Below are positions 45,729-56,295 of a DNA stretch of 64,000 nt, piece by piece. The stretch is from Fragilariopsis cylindrus CCMP1102. Taxonomy: Eukaryota; Bacillariophyta; Bacillariophyceae; Bacillariales; Bacillariaceae. The stretch covers positions 186,001-250,000 of the forward strand of contig FMBT01000321.1 of assembly GCA_900095095.1 (NCBI GenBank), written 5' to 3'. The position numbers and the translations under genes are program-made. The notes beneath the pieces were generated by a model, which searched no databases, was not told where the DNA came from, and was given only the letters and a program-made list of their open reading frames with translations. How positions within the stretch are numbered: position 1 is the stretch's first letter; the number at the start of each line of letters is the position of its first letter.

Positions 45729-47010
45729 ATGCCCCTAACGTGTGCTGGATCTTCGTGTGCAGTGATGGGCCGTTTACATCTATCACTTGCCAGGAGATTA
45801 TAAATTCAATATAGCAAAGTTTATTTATTGATGAAGTATTATTTGTAGGTCCTACAGGAGGAGGAGGTGCACACCCAAATTCCCTGCTTGTTTTTTGGTG
45901 TGTATGCAATGCATCTTATTTTGGTGTGTATCAACATTTTATGATGATTGCGTTTATCTATTTTAATATGTTAATGTGCGTGTGTTTATTCTTCATCATC
46001 ACCAAATAAAAATATGAAAGGAGAAACATCAGCAAGTCATGACCCTTTGCATTTAGAATGACATAGTGTTTCTTGGTACAGGTAATTGTATACTTACTTG
46101 TATCCTCATGCATGAACTGTGTTGAGTAAAGTTGAAGGAAGGGTATAACAAATCAAGACACACCTCATCTACATGTTTCCTTTTTTCAATATGACATTCC
46201 TTCAGTAATATACTATACACAACATCTCCAACTTGGTCTCATATCTATACACACTTGCCATGTATGTGGGAAGAAGAATGAATGTCATGTACTTACAATG
46301 GTAGCCTCCATCTGTAAAAATCACTGAGTCAAAAATTTGGTTAGGATAGACTTGCTTTATTATTCAAAGAATACACTAAGAAGGGGCAAATCAAGCCTAC
46401 AAAATAAAGAAAAACCACTTCTTGATGGGCATATTTCACCTGGAATACTATTCTTTCATGAATCAGAATGTAAGCGCACATATGTGAGTGTGTATCTCTA
46501 TAAATGCAAAATCATCATCTGTGATTAGGAGGTGATGATATGACAACATAGGGGGTGAAAAGATCCAAGGCAGTCTGTCTCTTTCTTTAACTCCTAGCCA
46601 GTAATCTATTAAATAAAGGAACAACAAAACAAGCCTAAAATCCTCTCACACTGCAATTTTAAACACATAGTTATAATGATATTTAGGGTGTTTAGGGGGG
46701 GGGGGGGGGCACACACACACACACACACACACAACGTGTTTTTAAAAAAAAAAACCATTTGTGGAATTTACTAACTAGCTAAAGATCACAATTCTGCGCG
46801 TGGAAAATCGAAAAGGGATACACTTGATTTTACACGTGCTTTTCACGGTGTACCCCGTATCCGGTCCCTTGTTTCGACCGGTTGAACTCTGTGTGTGCCT
46901 TGATACCAACTAGTAGGAAAGTATGGTTGAAAGAACAGGAGAAAAATGTTGGTTGTTAGCTTGTAACAGCGTCCTGTATTTCACCCTGGTGAGGTGCGGA
47001 GTACAAGTTA
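45729..47010. other. Gene-poor stretch with G-run and (CA)n
   Basis: No supportable gene. A run of 15 G at about 46695-46709 leads directly into (CA)n to about 46733. The rest is AT-rich without recognised elements. Confidence 0.5.
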
Positions 47011-47324
47011 AATAGAGGTTAGCAGGGGCAACACAAAGCAAAGGTGCATTGATCGTCCACCATGGGATCTTCTGTTTATCACATCCGGTCTGTCAGTACA
47101 CTGACTAAGTGATGACACCATTTTCAAGGTCTGCCTGTATTTCTATGTCACTCCTGGTGCGCAATCAAATAGAGGTTAGCAGGGGCAACACAAAGCAAAG
47201 GTGCATTGATCGTCCACCATGGGATCTTCTGTTTATCACATCCGGTCTGTCAGTACACTGACTAAGTGATGACACCATTTTCAAGGTCTGCCTGTATTTC
47301 TATGTCACTCCTGGTGCGCAATCA
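47011..47324. repeat. 157-bp tandem duplication
   Basis: Two essentially identical 157-bp units start AATAGAGGTTAGCAGGGGCA at 47011 and 47168. The lack of divergence points to a very recent duplication. No ORF. Confidence 0.85.
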
Positions 47325-47518
47325 GTGAAACAGAAATGGATTACATACGACTAAGGAAACAGCCAGCTTGGGACTAAGTCCGTGCGATCAGTGAAACAGA
47401 AATGGATTACATACGACTAAGGAAACAGCCAGCTTGGGACTAAGTCCGTGCGATCAGTGAAACAGAAATGGATTACATACGACTAAGGAAATAGCCAGCT
47501 TGGGACTAAGTCTGTGCT
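47321..47518. repeat. 66-bp tandem repeat, three copies
   Basis: Units start ATCAGTGAAACAGAAATGGA at 47321, 47387 and 47453, exactly 66 bp apart. The third copy differs at a few bases. The array directly abuts the 157-bp duplication. Confidence 0.85.
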
Positions 47519-48590
47519 CATAGGTCACTCCTGGGATAGCACAAGCGCGCAGTGAAACTGTTACATAAGTAAGTGGCTGGCAACAGGACCAAATGGTAGT
47601 TAGAAGGAGACCCACATACAAGCTAGGAGAGCATATTATTTCTGATTATCCTTTCATGAAACGGACAGAAGTAGTAGCAAAATCTAGTAAGTATGACCCT
47701 GTCTTCCTTGTGAGAAGCCTCCATTCAAAGGTGAATGGACCACACACATTTTGTATTCATATAGATGATTGATGCTCCTGATATGATTAGCTCCTTGACT
47801 GTTGACTAGTGCTTGCATTTGATGCCATGGCGTGATTCAGGTGTTGCTAGTTAATAGCTATTCATAGTCAATCAGTGCTGTTGCAACAGCACATATTTTG
47901 GGTTTCTATCCCAACATTATTCATGGAATTTCCCCCTTAGGTGGGGAGTTTTCCTGCCACATCCCTGGGATGATCATTCAACTGCTGAGTGGTGGAGTTA
48001 TTTCTAGGCCATGCTATGTAGCCATTGTTCTGTTGAGCACAGATTATTTCTGTGTTCTCTAATCAGTATCTTTAATCAATACAGTGTAGTAGTGTACTAC
48101 AGTGGCGGGTTGTCTGTTGACTTGCAAGCCTTTCTAAGGCTGTGATGAGCAAAGAGGCAGCTGCTATAATTGGATAATAAGTTATATATATAACTAGCTA
48201 AAGATCTATGGCTAGTAGGAAGGCAAGAATATGAGACGAAACGACAATATTTTATACTGTGGAGCAGCCTGCAGTAGAAATTACCTTTTAATATTGGAAA
48301 AACAAAAATACTCTAGCAGCACGCACATAAAACCTCGTCAAGTAGAGAGAGTATGCTTTACTAAGGTTGTCATTGAAGCTGCATAGTAAAATTATTTGTT
48401 CTGATGATGATCCTATAATTGTTTTTGTCAACCAGAGCCTTGATTCTAAAAATTTCCCACTATTGGAATTTATTGTGTAGTACCCAGTTACCACGTATCC
48501 TCATCTCCAACAGCTATGTGCTCTTTTCTTCAATGCAGCAGCAATACAAGTGTACAATATACCTATACTTTAGTTATACACAAATTAATA
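47519..48590. other. Gene-poor stretch
   Basis: AT-rich DNA with no recognisable gene, RNA or element. Short frames here (for example 48288-48494 minus and 48419-48667 plus) have no features that support coding. Confidence 0.45.
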
Positions 48591-48899
48591 AGACTGGCTA
48601 TGTGATAATTGTAGAACAAGTTTTTTCAGATAAAAAAGCCCTTTTTTCTATGGGCAATAGTACTTGATTACTCAGATGAAATAACAGCTTTCATTGTATA
48701 TGTTGTCTTCAACGGACTGGAGCTTGTCTAATAACAGTCTCCGGAATTTTCTTTGATACAGTCACAATGGGTTCAATCCCGGTGTGCATGCTTTTCAATT
48801 ACTGAGCGTTAGGTAGGACTCAATTTAAAACTCTGTTTGCTCGAATCACACTTTTTAATCATACTAGTCGTTGTTCTACAATTGTCACATAGCCGGCCT
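48591..48899. mobile_element. 309-bp inverted-repeat (MITE-like) element
   Basis: The 28-bp ends 48591-48618 and 48872-48899 are inverted copies matching at 25 of 28 positions (GGCTATGTGA...AATTGTAGAACA). The interior has no coding potential. It contains GGTTCAATCCC at 48770-48780, which resembles an RNA polymerase III B box, but no convincing tRNA fold surrounds it. No clear target-site duplication is seen. A non-autonomous DNA transposon is the simplest reading. Confidence 0.45.
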
Positions 48900-49429
48900 T
48901 AAAAAGTGACATAAATAACACGTACTGCGTTTGAGTTTTTTTAGATACATGTTCAATCTACAGTGTAACAGGTGATCGACGCAAAGATTTGACGGACGGA
49001 ATGTCGCTTCTCATGATGTGAAGTTTAATGGGTGTTGGGCAAGAATAGTAAATACGCATGTTTTAGAGGGGGGAAATGGTGGATTTGGTGTGCGCAAAAT
49101 AGCGGAATTGGTCAAAAATAGTGTTGGATTTGTCTTATGACTAGAAATGAGCCCCACAATGCTCATTTTGGACCAATATTAGTATGTGACTCACATCCAA
49201 GACTCAAAATTTGAAAAATTAACTGGTCAACTCTGAAGATAAAGTGGGAATCAACGCATAGAAAATAACGGGATAAAACACTTTTTAAGAAGAATAATTT
49301 CAAATTTTCATGTTAAATAACTACTAGCTTTGAATATTCCATTCACTAGTTGGATACGATACTTTACCAAAAGTTTTCCGTATTATTCATAGATTAAAAA
49401 GCCACACCAAATACAATACACATTATTAC
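48900..49429. other. Gene-poor stretch
   Basis: Nothing recognisable; AT-rich spacer between the inverted-repeat element and the piggyBac remnant. Confidence 0.4.
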
Positions 49430-50770
49430 AGTACAATGGTGTAATATGCCTTCTAATCAACCACTAATTGATTTAGAATGGGCGCAGCTGTTGATAGGAC
49501 TATTGATGAAGGTCCCTGAGTACTGGTGGGATGTTTACATGGGTTATACGCTTTTGATGCTTTGTGATGGTAAAACATAGTAGTGATGATCTGTATTTAA
49601 TGGTATATGAGGCTGTATATCTACTGTATGTGGATGAGGATGCTTCCACTTATCCTGAATACCAACTGACCCATCAACCTGTTTGATTTGGTGATGAGGA
49701 AATAGAGACAGAGACAGCACAATACACAAGAACAACTGAGGATGAATGGGACGAGATTGTTATCGACAATGGTGATAGTGGATTGAACCAATTGAATGTA
49801 CTGGAGATGAAGACTTCTCTGTTAAGATAACCAAGGAAGAGGTGGCCTTGTTGAAGGATGCTGCAGGTGAGATCCGGTATGAGAAGGTATTTCAATGGTG
49901 CTTAGCAAGATATGGTGCTAATGATGATCAAACTTTATTTGAGTTTCAAGCTGCTAGGATGCAAAATTATATGAAGAAAAGGGTCCTTGAAGATCGATTC
50001 AAACCAAGATACTACACTGGAAACAAAGTAATAACCGCTGATCATGTAGCTAGGTTCTATGGTGCTTGTCTTTGTAGAATGAACCATGGTGGTAGATCCA
50101 TTGAACAGATATTTGATACAAGAGAGATAATGAATGCTGTACAACTAATTCAAGCATCAATGCCAACAGGTGCTTTAGAGGATTTAACTTCATGCTTGCA
50201 CTACAGTGATCTCTATCAACACAAGGACAAGGCATTGACATACTCTATCTGTCTACTGAATCTCATTTGCATGGATGAAGTGCAAAATTAGTAGCCTGTT
50301 ATTTCAGTATGAATCTAAATAATTCTTACAAGATGTACAAATTGCTTTACAATAAATGCCATCCTGGATGGGAAGCAATGCTACTGAAATCATGTATGAA
50401 AAATTTGACTTCCTCCCTCCTTCAACAAGGACCTGACATTAGATAGAGAGGTATGGGAGCTCCACCCAGTGCCACTTGTTCTAGTGACAGCCAAAAAGTT
50501 TGATCTGATTCAGTGAGACAATCATTTACCTCCCCTACTGCTACAGTACAAACTGGAACCCCTCAAACACCAGTGTCTGGTATCACTTCCAGAGCACTCC
50601 ATTACCACCAAGTTGCTTCTAACCGACTAAAGAGCTACCAACCATGGAGTAATCATATATCTGTACCAGTGGTAGTTGACAATTTAAGAGGCTGGTATTG
50701 TAAGTACAGCAAATGTCCCAGTTTGAAAACTGCGGCAAAGAGACCAAGAGCCTATTACACATCAGAGTAA
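49430..50770 (+). mobile_element. piggyBac-like DNA transposon remnant, internally deleted
   Basis: Coding-like pieces lie in order on the plus strand. About 49600-49680 gives YLMVYEAVYLLYVDEDAS, and about 49690-49790 an acidic stretch (TRTTEDEWDEIVIDNGD). 49842-50291 gives FEFQAARMQNYMKKR, GNKVITADHVARFYGA and IEQIFDTREIMNAVQLIQAS, which resemble the start of the piggyBac transposase domain (DDE_Tnp_1_7). After a stop, 50320-50440 gives YKMYKLLYNKCHPGWEAMLLK, and 50513-50767 ends with a Cys-poor relic of the C-terminal zinc finger (WYCKYSKCPSLKTAAKRPRAYYTSE without its last cysteines). The catalytic middle with the Asp triad is missing, and several stops and frame changes are present. Terminal repeats and TTAA ends were not located with certainty. 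Confidence 0.6.
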
Positions 50771-51831
50771 ATATGTGAGCAGTGTACTATGGAGAAGTGA
50801 TAATTCATAATATGTGTACATTACAGATTGAAGAAGGAAGTCATGATTATAGTATCTTTGATGGAATATTTAGGAGATATACAATCATTGATGTGTACAT
50901 ACTGGTATGGTATCTTATTATTATCCTTACTACTATTATTATTTATATACATACTTTCGCACGTACTAATTTAGCTGGATTCCAAGGGATTTGCCTATAA
51001 TTATGTAATTATTGAATGAGGTTTCTAGTTTAAGTCAATCTAGATCATCCTAAGTACTGGAAGCTTTTGTGCCATGCCCTAGACTAGTATATAGGGAAGA
51101 GGCTTTCATGTGTGTGATAATGTATATTATAAGCATTAGTTCTATTCTAGAGATGTATCCATTCTTAATGGATGCAGGTTCGTTAGCGATTGATTGTCTT
51201 TTAGCGATGAATCACTAGTGAACCAGTCCCGTGACATGTACGCACTGCATTTTGTTTTTTTGTAGAAAATTAACGCATAAATTTGCGCGTAAAAAAATTA
51301 TTAAAAAGCCGAAAAATACCTTATAACCGGAATCCTGTTAAGGATCATCTCAGAGTGTGGCAGATATCTATCAGAAAATCCCCACCTTAGGGAGAAAATC
51401 TATGATCAATGGCGTCTAGGCACCCAATTGGTTGCACAAATGCACTGGTTAATAATTAAGAAATAGTTAGTTATTAACTAGCAGCAATCAAATCTCCTCA
51501 TGTCATTTAAGTGCAAGTACTAACTATGACCAATCAGAAACCAGTTCTGTTGATGTTTGGTAATAGAAAGTACGACGTACACCTCCATCATACCCTACTT
51601 GAACCAATCTAGAAAGACATTCTATTTGTTTTAGAGTCTACATGGATTCATTCTATAGTATAGTATAGATAGATGCTGCACATAAGCTTGCACCAATAAA
51701 ATGATTTGTTCTTGTTTTATTGGATAGCTTCTATACAAAAACCCTGTATCTAATATGGTTTTATTTTATTCTAATAGATATCACATGCCTTGACTATTCA
51801 ATGTATAGACCACACAACTTTGATTCTTACA
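50771..51831. other. Gene-poor stretch
   Basis: AT-rich DNA without a supportable gene. It includes the 3' flank of the J-domain gene at its right end. Confidence 0.45.
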
Positions 51832-54800
51832 CTACAACCAATCTAAGTCCTCTTTCGACTTTTTATAATCTTCATATGCATCGTTAATAACATCCCACAA
51901 GAGTTTGCACATAAATCGTTGATCGTCTGTCAAGTCATGCGGTAGCTTGTCAGGATGTAAAAAGAAACGACATCTACGTACCGTCTTCTTCATTTTATCG
52001 TCATCTACAATTCCGGAGGAGGGAGATGATAAGATATCGGATTGTGATACAGCAGTCCATCCTGTGAAGTAATTATGAGCAGCAACTCCAAATGCAGGTG
52101 GATAAACCGTTTGGATGGTACAAAGAAGTTGATCAACTGGTTTCAGAATTTGCATCGCCGGTGGTTGAAGACCCCACTGTAGGAGAATATGTTTCTTCAG
52201 TACTGATTCCGTCGATATTCCATTACTTTGATGCTGCTGGACCGTATCTTGTTGTTGTTGTTGTTGCGGAGGTGGCGTGGGAGAAGGTGCGTGTTGATTT
52301 GATGCATGCGGAGTGGGAGCTTGCGTATGCATTTGTTGTTGTTGTTGATGATGATGATGTATTAGATGTGATTGATAGGGAGGTAATTGATCACTACCAT
52401 AAGATTCAGTTTGCTGGGTTGAATCATGCCGGAATTGTTGTTGTTGTTGTTGCTGTTGGTTCTGATGATTTTGTGATGCTGCATGCGCCGTTGGATGATA
52501 TTGAGCTGATGCTTGTTGCTGTTGCTGTTGAAATAGAGTCTGGGATTGATGCGTCGGCTGTCCTATTTGATCCCAAGACTGAGTGTGCATATGAGAAGGA
52601 GGAGTCAGATTATAAGGACTGGAAGCTGAACTCTGCTGCTGCTGCTGTTTTTGATGATACACAGGAGGAGTCGGAGATATAGATCGGGGTCGTTGTTTTT
52701 GATGTTGTTGATACGCTGGCGAGGAGATACCCTGCGGATGAGTCGCAGCCCCAGCCCCAGCACCTTGCTGTTGCTTTACAGCCATCCACGTTTGACGTTG
52801 CTGTTCCGTTTGTGGACGAACAGCAGCAAGTTTCGCAGCTTCTGCTTGTTTCTTTGCTTCTGCGACATCCTTTGCTCGTTTTCCAACTTCCTCTTGAATC
52901 AATCGTTGACGTGCCTCTTCGGCAATTCTCTTTCTAACTTGTTCAGGGTCTACTTCTTGATCTTCATCAGCAGTAGCTTTCGCTTTCCGCTTCTCTTCTT
53001 CTTCTTCTTCTTCTTCTTTCCTTTTATCTTCTTCCATTTGTTTTCTTTCTTTATCAGATTTATCAAAAGCCGACATCTGCTTATCAAGGCTAAACCATAA
53101 ATTACCCTTTGTTTTAGAATCGCCATCTTTGTTACCACCACTTCCTCCTTTGACGACGTCCTTCTTTTTGTCAACATCGACATTGTTGATTGTCGTGGTC
53201 TTCGCCTTCGTCGTCATCGCGGGAGATACAAATACACCACTAGCAGTAGGCGGCAAAGTAATAACCTTTTTCAATGCCGATGCTTTCATTTCAGCTTTCC
53301 GTTGTTCCGAATCTAAAAACTTTTGTTTCCTTTTTAAATCTTTCTTCCGTTGTTCTTCTCGTGCCTTCTTTCGTTGTTCCTCTAAGTCACGACGTCGTTG
53401 TTCGGTACGATCCCTCTTTGCCTGTTCGTATTCAATTTCAATACGACGACGTTCCTTTTCTGCTTTTTGTCGTGCTACCAATTCACGTTCCAGTCGTTGT
53501 TTTTGTTTTTCGGCTGCCGTGAATGGTATTGTAGGAGGTTGTACAGCAGCAGCAGCAGCAGAATGTTCAATTTGTTGTTCTTCCTCTTCTTGCTTCTTTC
53601 GTCGTTGTCGTTCTTCTATAGCTACTACTTTCTGTTCCGCAATTTGTTTTTGTGCACATTTTCTATCTTCAGCTTCTTCTTGAAGTTGTACCGCTAGTCG
53701 TATTTTTTTGTTATTCTTGTTGTTGTCGTCGTCGTCATCCTCTTCGACAAGATCAAAATCATCATCATCCTCCTTGTAATCTCCTCCTTCCTCCTGATCA
53801 TCATCGTCGGAATCAATAACATTAATTATACGGGTACGACGTTGATGACGACGTTGACGACGATCAGCAGTAGGACGATGATTCTTTGGATCATTACCAT
53901 CATCATCATTTCTATGACACGAGGAAGAATCATCCTGTTCATTATCACCAACGTCATTGTTATTGTCATCATCGTTATTATCATCGTTATTATCATCATC
54001 ATCACATGACGACGACGCAGGGAATGACGATGAGGATGATTCAATCATTTCTAATTCGATACCTTGATGAATAATACCATCCTCATTATTTGGATCATGC
54101 TGTGTTGCTTTCGTTTTCGTGTTCGTCATTATTATTGTTGTTAAATAGTCCACCCAGGATTGAGCAGTATAGGCGGAGGGACATCGTAACACAATTTGTT
54201 GCTGCTGTTGTTTTTGCTGTGACGATGATGATGTTGCTGTGGATGTTGCTGGTCGTTGTTGTTTCTTCTTCTTCAGTTGTAATATCACACGATGATCACC
54301 ATAAAAATTCAAATAGTGACAGGATTGTAATCTTGTTCGTAATGGAATATTCCATACTGTTTCTAATTCTGTGGTCCTATTATAATTATTAGTATTGTTT
54401 TTAGTAGTATTATTATCTGTTTCATTTCCTTTTTCTGTATCATTATTCTCTTCCTCCACATCTGATGATGATGACGATGATGACGACGACGACGAAAGAA
54501 CTTCTTGTGTGATCCACAAACATGGTTCATCATCATTATTTTGTTCTTTTTTTTGAACTAATAATACCAACACTGGATTCCAGACAATATCCGTACTAGT
54601 TGTTGTCCTACTACTAGCAGATTGTGATTGTGATAATTCTTCGACCCATCCATAGGCCAACGGTGCATCATCGTCTTCTTCTTCTTCTTCTTCTTGGTTT
54701 TTGTTACCATTATTATCATTATCAATATTGCCGTCCTTCTTTGATTCAGTTGCCGTAGCAGCAGCAGCAGTAGCAGCTACTATTGGTATAACAAATGCTG

Positions 54801-55149
54801 GTCGCGACGATGATGAGGATGATGTCGAAAAAGAATGATTACTACTACTACTACTACTAATGATTGTTGACTGCTGTCGTTGTTGCATCATTGGTAATTC
54901 TGAAGAAGAAATACCTGCATACAGAGCAGCAGTATATTGATGTAACGCTCCCATTGTTTGATAGAGTACTTGTGGATGACACGCCGTCGTCGTCGTCTTC
55001 CCCTGTTGTTGAATGCATTGTATAGATGCCTGTAATAATGCTACAATATGTTGTTGTTGTTTTTGTTGGTCATTGTCATTGTCATTTCCAATACTCATAC
55101 TCCTACCCACACCATTGCTGAGGATATTTTTGAATAATTCGGTGGCCAT
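51832..55149 (-). CDS. J-domain protein with PH-like and coiled-coil regions
   Basis: A single exon of 1105 aa starting MATELFKNILSNGVG. The C-terminal about 110 residues form a J-like domain with the HPD motif at 1065-1067 (RFFLHPDKLPHDL) and the helix CKLLWDVINDAYEDYKK. A C-terminal J domain after long disordered regions recalls auxilin-type co-chaperones. An N-terminal segment (TVWNIPLRTRLQSCHYL ... CPSAYTAQSWVDYLTTII) looks like the end of a PH-like domain. The middle is a strongly charged coiled coil (about residues 500-690, EQRRRDLEEQRKKAREEQRK) followed by Gln/His/Pro-rich disorder. By family the J domain should stimulate Hsp70; clathrin uncoating is one inferred role but no clathrin box was identified. 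Confidence is high for the gene and moderate for the role. Confidence 0.85.
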   Translation of the reverse strand: MATELFKNILSNGVGRSMSIGNDNDNDQQKQQQHIVALLQASIQCIQQQGKTTTTACHPQVLYQTMGALHQYTAALYAGISSSELPMMQQRQQSTIISSSSSSNHSFSTSSSSSSRPAFVIPIVAATAAAATATESKKDGNIDNDNNGNKNQEEEEEEDDDAPLAYGWVEELSQSQSASSRTTTSTDIVWNPVLVLLVQKKEQNNDDEPCLWITQEVLSSSSSSSSSSSDVEEENNDTEKGNETDNNTTKNNTNNYNRTTELETVWNIPLRTRLQSCHYLNFYGDHRVILQLKKKKQQRPATSTATSSSSQQKQQQQQIVLRCPSAYTAQSWVDYLTTIIMTNTKTKATQHDPNNEDGIIHQGIELEMIESSSSSFPASSSCDDDDNNDDNNDDDNNNDVGDNEQDDSSSCHRNDDDGNDPKNHRPTADRRQRRHQRRTRIINVIDSDDDDQEEGGDYKEDDDDFDLVEEDDDDDNNKNNKKIRLAVQLQEEAEDRKCAQKQIAEQKVVAIEERQRRKKQEEEEQQIEHSAAAAAVQPPTIPFTAAEKQKQRLERELVARQKAEKERRRIEIEYEQAKRDRTEQRRRDLEEQRKKAREEQRKKDLKRKQKFLDSEQRKAEMKASALKKVITLPPTASGVFVSPAMTTKAKTTTINNVDVDKKKDVVKGGSGGNKDGDSKTKGNLWFSLDKQMSAFDKSDKERKQMEEDKRKEEEEEEEEKRKAKATADEDQEVDPEQVRKRIAEEARQRLIQEEVGKRAKDVAEAKKQAEAAKLAAVRPQTEQQRQTWMAVKQQQGAGAGAATHPQGISSPAYQQHQKQRPRSISPTPPVYHQKQQQQQSSASSPYNLTPPSHMHTQSWDQIGQPTHQSQTLFQQQQQQASAQYHPTAHAASQNHQNQQQQQQQQFRHDSTQQTESYGSDQLPPYQSHLIHHHHQQQQQMHTQAPTPHASNQHAPSPTPPPQQQQQQDTVQQHQSNGISTESVLKKHILLQWGLQPPAMQILKPVDQLLCTIQTVYPPAFGVAAHNYFTGWTAVSQSDILSSPSSGIVDDDKMKKTVRRCRFFLHPDKLPHDLTDDQRFMCKLLWDVINDAYEDYKKSKEDLDWL

Positions 55150-55522
55150 CGTAGTACAATACAGTACAGTTGGTACGTGTTATATATAGCCAGGACCTTA
55201 TCCTTTTTTTCAAGATATATATATCTTTCTTCAGCTATACAGTAGCTCAGTAATACCTGGTACAGTACTTAGACGTTCGGACTAGGACAAAAACTGAGAC
55301 GCTGCAATTAATTTGTAGATTGATTCGATTCGATTCTGCACACACTGACGATTCTGTTAATCTTGCTACCAATTGTACTCGATACTTGACTCGACTCGCT
55401 CATTGATCATTGCTTTTTTCTCTCTCTCTGTTCTAATAAAAAATCTACCGTTTTCTTCCAACACAAAATTCTTGATTCGATTTCGATTCCTTCATTCTAA
55501 AAAAGTGTGTTCTACTTTTTTC
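55150..55522. other. Divergent upstream region of the J-domain gene
   Basis: AT-rich, with TATATATATC near 55216-55225 and short ATTCGATTCGATT repeats near 55321-55336. It presumably holds the promoter of the minus-strand J-domain gene. Confidence 0.4.
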
Positions 55523-55840
55523 ATGATGCGTTCAACTACTAGCAAAAAACTGAAAATATCGCCTGCCATCTCTCACAAAACCTTAACCCTTGTTGACCCC
55601 TCCCCAAATATCGAAAACGCGCGTAGTATCATACAATCATTCATTGATCATAAAATAAATGTGCGAAAAGTTCGATTGACTTCTTCCACGTACGGTAAGG
55701 CCCTTTATTTATTTGTTCTGATTGATTGGTTGGAGGGAGAAGAAGAAAGAAGGCTAAAAAAGTATCAAAAGATAAGAGAAAAGCATGAAATTTCCACACT
55801 TGGAATTGAGGAAACCCATTTACGACCACTCGTTTCGTGA
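55523..55840 (+). CDS. Small hypothetical protein
   Basis: A 105-codon frame from an ATG at 55523 (MMRSTTSKKLKISPAI); the frame is open further upstream to 55373 but only from a TTG. The product is basic, with a possible helix (IENARSIIQSFIDHKI), a short hydrophobic strand (KALYLFVLIDWL) and a charged end (GEEERRLKKYQKIREK). Composition is free of the simple repeats typical of the surrounding spacers, which slightly favours coding. No family is recognised. A fragment of a longer gene or chance is also possible. Confidence 0.3.
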   Translation: MMRSTTSKKLKISPAISHKTLTLVDPSPNIENARSIIQSFIDHKINVRKVRLTSSTYGKALYLFVLIDWLEGEEERRLKKYQKIREKHEISTLGIEETHLRPLVS

Positions 55841-56295
55841 AATTATCGTGATAAGAATCTCAGTTCGAGCTCTACTAGTAGTAGCGTCCAATTTGCGACT
55901 TCGTATATTATTATTTACGAGGTCGTAAACAATCGTGAAAGTACAAAAAAAGTATTTCAAAATATGAGAACACAACATCGGATGGGTCGCCACTGCAAAA
56001 CCAACAGATTCTTTGTGTTAGAAATGATACTACCGCGAAAAACAGTAAGCGCACAAACACAAAAATCTGTTGCTGGCAGCATTGTTGTCTTCGTACAATA
56101 AATACTTCTCTGAACACCATACGGTAATATTGACTCGACGATTCGATTTCGACTCATCATTCACCTCGTTCTCAGACATTAATAACAAGCAAGGCATTAA
56201 ATAATACGAGACCGCCGAAATCATTACTGTACGGTAACCAACAAGAAAAAAGTGCAAGCAAAGCTAAACGAAAAGTGCAAGCTTACTCAAATATT
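55841..56295. other. Upstream region of the decarboxylase gene
   Basis: No gene supported. Short overlapping minus-strand frames here look random. It likely includes the promoter and 5' UTR of the gene starting at 56296. Confidence 0.4.

Noticed and set aside
48715-48795. Possible tRNA gene around GGTTCAATCCC
   Set aside because: The T-arm stem does not pair fully and no matching acceptor or anticodon arm could be drawn.
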